Shown here piece by piece: positions 4,994-7,577 of a stretch of 7,577 nucleotides of DNA. Origin of the DNA: Campylobacteraceae bacterium (GTDB lineage: Bacteria > Campylobacterota > Campylobacteria > Campylobacterales > Sulfurovaceae). A program made the position numbers and the translations under genes. The stretch lies in contig JALVVQ010000270.1 in the NCBI GenBank assembly GCA_027023325.1, forward strand, positions 1 through 7,577, written 5' to 3'. Numbering within the stretch: the first letter of the stretch is position 1; each line of letters opens with the position of its first letter. The notes under the pieces are model-generated. The model searched no databases. It was given only the letters and a program-made list of their open reading frames with translations, and was not told the origin of the DNA.

Positions 4994-6031
4994 ATGCGTA
5001 TAGGTCTATACACATTTGCTTCTTTGGCACTGATCGGTCTGATTTCTGCCTTTGTCTACACTATCAATCCAGGTAATTTTGTCTATGAAATAGCAGGAAT
5101 TAATCTTAATTTTCCTATTGCTTTATGGATAGCTATCCCCATGCTGATTCTTCTGGTCATGACCATTTTTCATATGATTTATCATGGCACCAAAAGCTTT
5201 TTTGCCAAGAGAAAATGGACTAGAGATGCCAATGAGCTTCAGGATGCACTGTACTGGTCATTGCTAAAAGAGCCCAAACCTCATCATTTCTCTGTCCCTG
5301 AGATCAAAAGTGGTGCCGCTCTGCTTTCTGTCTCTTCTCTGGAGGCACTGGATTCTACTGAAGGACTCTCTGGCAAGTTAGGAAAAACCATTAATTGGGT
5401 AAAGAAGATTCAAGAGGGTGAATATGTAGATCTCAAAGAGAAAAAAGTAGCCAAGTTTCTTTCTCCCTCCAATCCTTTGGTAGTGCGCAATACACTCAAT
5501 AAATTAGAGGAGAATGGTGAATTTGCAGAATCAGTCCTTCTCTCCGTAGATGAGTATGCGCCCGAGACTGTATCGCGTGCACTTGAAATATTGACAGACA
5601 AAGAGACGTTCTTCAAGATGAGAAAGTTTGTCAAAATGCTAGACGGGAAACATCTTGAGAAGGTACTTGACAGGGTGGATAGGGATGAAGATGTAGGATT
5701 GACAGCGGATAATGTCGATTTTGTTGCCCAAAATATTGACCTGTCATGTCCTGAATATATGCGTCTTGCAAAAAGCACAATCAAGAAGCTTACACCTGAT
5801 GAGAATTTGACACTCTTTAAGAAATTCGCACAAGAGAAAGGATCCGCACAAAATGCTTATCTTTATCTCCTCTTTCAGTACGAGATGCTTGATGAGGTCA
5901 AAGCTTACCTCGAGGAGAGCGAAGAGGATGAGTTTAAACCCTTCAGGGCACTGTATATACTCAAAAAGGGAAAATACAACTACAAGGTGAGTGATATCAT
6001 CAGTAGTGCCAATGTCTGCAATGGCAATTGA
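4994..6031 (+). CDS. Two-TM membrane protein with large cytoplasmic helical domain, function unknown
   Basis: I do not recognise a named family for this 345-residue protein. It has two N-terminal membrane helices (about 3-22 and 42-63) joined by a short loop, NPGNFVYEIAGINLNFP. A basic stretch follows (K67...AKRKW), placing both the N terminus and the remaining ~280 residues in the cytoplasm by the positive-inside rule. The hairpin-like anchor resembles LapA/DUF1049 anchors, but this is a weak likeness. The cytoplasmic part is charged and predicted mostly helical. It has no catalytic motif I can see and could be a TPR- or HEAT-like scaffold, especially 285-335 (AYLYLLFQYEMLDEVKAYLEE... FRALYILKKG). 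The start is ATG 4994, with AAAGGA at 4981-4986 and a 7-base spacer. The 3' end overlaps the next gene, so it is cotranscribed with dksA and dus. It is probably a conserved Campylobacterota protein that stays with this operon. Confidence 0.8.
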   Translation: MRIGLYTFASLALIGLISAFVYTINPGNFVYEIAGINLNFPIALWIAIPMLILLVMTIFHMIYHGTKSFFAKRKWTRDANELQDALYWSLLKEPKPHHFSVPEIKSGAALLSVSSLEALDSTEGLSGKLGKTINWVKKIQEGEYVDLKEKKVAKFLSPSNPLVVRNTLNKLEENGEFAESVLLSVDEYAPETVSRALEILTDKETFFKMRKFVKMLDGKHLEKVLDRVDRDEDVGLTADNVDFVAQNIDLSCPEYMRLAKSTIKKLTPDENLTLFKKFAQEKGSAQNAYLYLLFQYEMLDEVKAYLEESEEDEFKPFRALYILKKGKYNYKVSDIISSANVCNGN

Positions 6032-6980
6032 TTTTTCTGTCCCTCTTTATGCATTAGCCCCTCTCGCGGGCTTTACGGATCTTCCTTTTCGTTCCGTGGT
6101 CAAGAAATTTGGTGTAGACCTTACTGTCAGTGAGATGATCAGCGCCAATGCACTGGTTCACAACTCTAAAAAAACCTACAAAATGATGGAGAAGAGCCCT
6201 CTGGAAGACAACTACGCGATCCAAATCGCAGGTTCTGACCTGGAGGTAGTCAAGAGGGCAGTAGAGATTATCAACCAAAGAGAGGATATTGCGACCATAG
6301 ATCTCAACTGTGGCTGTCCGGCACCTAAAGTAGTGAACAACCTTCAGGGATCCTCTCTCTTGGCGGACTTGCCCCAAATGGGACGAGTGATTGAAACCAT
6401 CAAAAAATACTCGAACAAGCCCTATACCTCTGTGAAGTTTCGCCTGGGATTCAATGAAAAAAACCATACAGAGATTGCCAAGATTTGCGAGGCATCAGGT
6501 GCAGACTATATCGCTGTACATGGGCGGACACGCGCAGGGAGATACAAGGCAGCAGTAGATTATGATGCGATTGCAGAGGTAAAGGAATCGGTCTCTATTT
6601 CCGTAATAGCCAATGGCGATATCGACTCTGCTGCCAAGGCCGAGTGGGTATTGGCACATACAGGAGCAGACGGCGTGATGATCGGACGGGCAGCTGTGGG
6701 AAAACCCTGGATATTTAAGCAAATAAAAGAGCACATGGAAGCCCCGACTTCTGCCTTGATACGCGAAGTGGTTTTAGAGCATTTTGACCAAATGATAGTA
6801 CATTATGGAAAATACGGCGCCATCATCTTTCGAAAGAATCTCCATTCCTACTCAAAGGCGGGTTATCAAGGTGCCTCTGCTTTTCGGGATGAGATCAATC
6901 ATATCGAAACACCAAGTAAGATGAGAAAAGTAGTGGAAGATTTCTTCTCACAACCACTGTCGTGTGAGGTTACCGTATAG
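6021..6980 (+). CDS. dus: tRNA-dihydrouridine synthase, DusB-like
   Basis: This flavoenzyme reduces specific uridines in tRNA to dihydrouridine using FMN and NAD(P)H. From ATG 6021 it has 319 residues. FMN-barrel motifs: ALAPLAGFTDLPFR (11-24), catalytic C99 in DLNCGCPAPKV (94-104), K139 in VKFRLG, H167 in VHGRT, NGD at 198-200, and GVMIGRAAVGKPWIF (218-232). The tail FRKNLHSYSKA (270-280) corresponds to the tRNA-binding helical domain. The GRAAxGxPWIF form fits DusB (the nifR3 type). The start is uncertain. GTG 5991 has AAGG only 3 bases upstream, ATG 6012 and ATG 6021 have no clear ribosome site, and relatives begin M-x-IDFS, which favours 6021. The start lies inside the upstream gene (stop 6029-6031), so translation probably depends on reinitiation. 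This is the last gene of the plus-strand run. Confidence 0.93.
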   Translation: MAIDFSVPLYALAPLAGFTDLPFRSVVKKFGVDLTVSEMISANALVHNSKKTYKMMEKSPLEDNYAIQIAGSDLEVVKRAVEIINQREDIATIDLNCGCPAPKVVNNLQGSSLLADLPQMGRVIETIKKYSNKPYTSVKFRLGFNEKNHTEIAKICEASGADYIAVHGRTRAGRYKAAVDYDAIAEVKESVSISVIANGDIDSAAKAEWVLAHTGADGVMIGRAAVGKPWIFKQIKEHMEAPTSALIREVVLEHFDQMIVHYGKYGAIIFRKNLHSYSKAGYQGASAFRDEINHIETPSKMRKVVEDFFSQPLSCEVTV

Positions 6981-7047
6981 GAATTCTCATCACGATTGGA
7001 ATGCAGGGGAGAGTAACTACAGTCATCGCTCTGTCCGGGTGCTCCTT

Positions 7048-7545
7048 CTACGGCATAGCAGAACGTGTCTTGCTTCGTTCAATAGATTGAAGAGCTAAAT
7101 ACTGCTCTCCAAATCTCTCAAGATTGTCAATCTCAGTATCAAACTGGTCAAAGTGTCGCTCTTCATCTATGACAATGTCTTCAAAAAGTCGCTTGGTGAC
7201 GCTATCAAGGTTTGTAGCACTCTGATTGGCAAAATCATTATACATAGCAATAGCACTCTCCTCTTCACCTACAGCAAAGTTCAACATTTCTCTAATATCA
7301 GATGTATAATGAACCTTTTGTGATGGCTCCATAATAATATCACCTTTTAAGAAAAGTATTCTATCTGCAATGGTCTCTACATGACGCATCTCTTCTATAG
7401 CTGTCTTTTTAAACAATGCTCCAAGCATATCAAACCCTTGGTCATCACAATGAAAGTGAAAATACATGTACTGATTAATAGCTGATAACTCATCACCTAT
7501 GGCTCTGTTTAGTAGGTCTATACTTTTTTGTTTTTTATTTGACAT
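7048..7545 (-). CDS. bfr: Bacterioferritin
   Basis: This 165-residue four-helix ferritin-like protein stores iron and oxidises Fe(II) inside a 24-subunit cytoplasmic shell. The ferroxidase ligands line up with E. coli Bfr: E19 in GDELSAINQY, Y26, E52 and H55 in AIEEMRHVE, E94 or E95 in GEEESA, and E128 and H131 in DEERHFD. M53, between E52 and H55, matches the E. coli axial heme ligand Met52, so heme binding is expected. Length is close to the family's ~158; the C-terminal tail (SIERSKTRSAMP) is a little longer. The start is ATG 7545, with AAGGAA at 7557-7552 and a 6-base spacer. It is a monocistronic-looking gene convergent with dus, 67 bases apart, with no clear intrinsic terminator between them. 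Iron or oxidative-stress control is usual for the family, but no Fur-type site is legible in the 32 bases upstream. Confidence 0.93.
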   Translation of the reverse strand: MSNKKQKSIDLLNRAIGDELSAINQYMYFHFHCDDQGFDMLGALFKKTAIEEMRHVETIADRILFLKGDIIMEPSQKVHYTSDIREMLNFAVGEEESAIAMYNDFANQSATNLDSVTKRLFEDIVIDEERHFDQFDTEIDNLERFGEQYLALQSIERSKTRSAMP

Positions 7546-7564
7546 TTTTTATTCCTTATTTTTC

Positions 7565-7570
7565 ATTCTA
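7565..7570 (-). promoter_or_regulatory. Possible -10 box of the bacterioferritin gene
   Basis: TAGAAT on the minus strand (7570-7565) would place the transcript start near 7558 and give a leader of about 13 bases containing the AAGGAA site. The -35 region lies beyond the window edge, so this cannot be completed. Confidence 0.3.
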
Positions 7571-7577
7571 CCCGACA

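Noticed and set aside
6054..6467. Minus-strand ORF of 137 codons inside dus.
   Set aside because: It is antisense to the conserved FMN-binding region of dus, with no domain or ribosome site.
6981..7047. Bidirectional terminator between the convergent dus and bacterioferritin genes.
   Set aside because: Only short, weak complementary stretches are visible (for example AGAG...CTCT), with no stable stem or T-run.
1..7577. CRISPR array, tRNA/rRNA gene, IS element or defence system.
   Set aside because: No spaced direct-repeat series, transposase or nuclease motif, terminal repeats or cloverleaf was seen; most of the window is ordinary chromosomal gene content.

Overview
The window looks like chromosomal DNA from a Campylobacterota bacterium, most likely a Sulfurovum/Sulfurimonas-type marine or sediment relative. 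This is an inference from protein character. The sensor kinase has the PAS and HQWRQPL style common in that phylum, rlmH sits directly before dksA, and the genes are AT-leaning and tightly packed. No species call is possible from sequence reading alone.

Layout, left to right. (1) 1-340: an A/C-rich, G-poor island carrying a short secreted protein with two YD (Rhs-type) repeats. It is probably the truncated relic of a much larger Rhs/YD-repeat gene. (2) 2756 down to 390, minus strand: a periplasmic DUF2147 protein, then a soluble PAS histidine kinase, then an OmpR/PhoB-type response regulator whose start overlaps the kinase end by 11 bases. The kinase has its own extended -10 box placed so that the transcript would start on the A of the ATG. 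(3) 2757-2861: a divergent promoter region. (4) 2862-6980, plus strand: a five-gene run encoding a Pif1-like/RecD2-type helicase, RlmH, DksA, an unknown two-TM membrane protein and a DusB-type tRNA-dihydrouridine synthase. Gaps are 24 bases or less and several genes overlap. (5) 7545 down to 7048, minus strand: a bacterioferritin convergent with the dus gene.

The plus-strand run joins ribosome modification (RlmH, 23S rRNA), tRNA modification (Dus), transcription/stringent-response control (DksA) and a DNA helicase that could clear stalled forks or R-loops. It reads as a housekeeping operon, with the membrane protein the only member of unknown role. Two or possibly three of its five genes start with GTG or TTG. 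The minus-strand kinase/regulator pair is a complete two-component system whose PAS domain resembles the FAD-binding Aer type, so redox or energy sensing is a reasonable guess.

I see no CRISPR array, tRNA, rRNA, insertion sequence or complete mobile element. The least explained items are the YD-repeat remnant, the leaderless-looking kinase start with its hairpin, and the membrane protein between dksA and dus.
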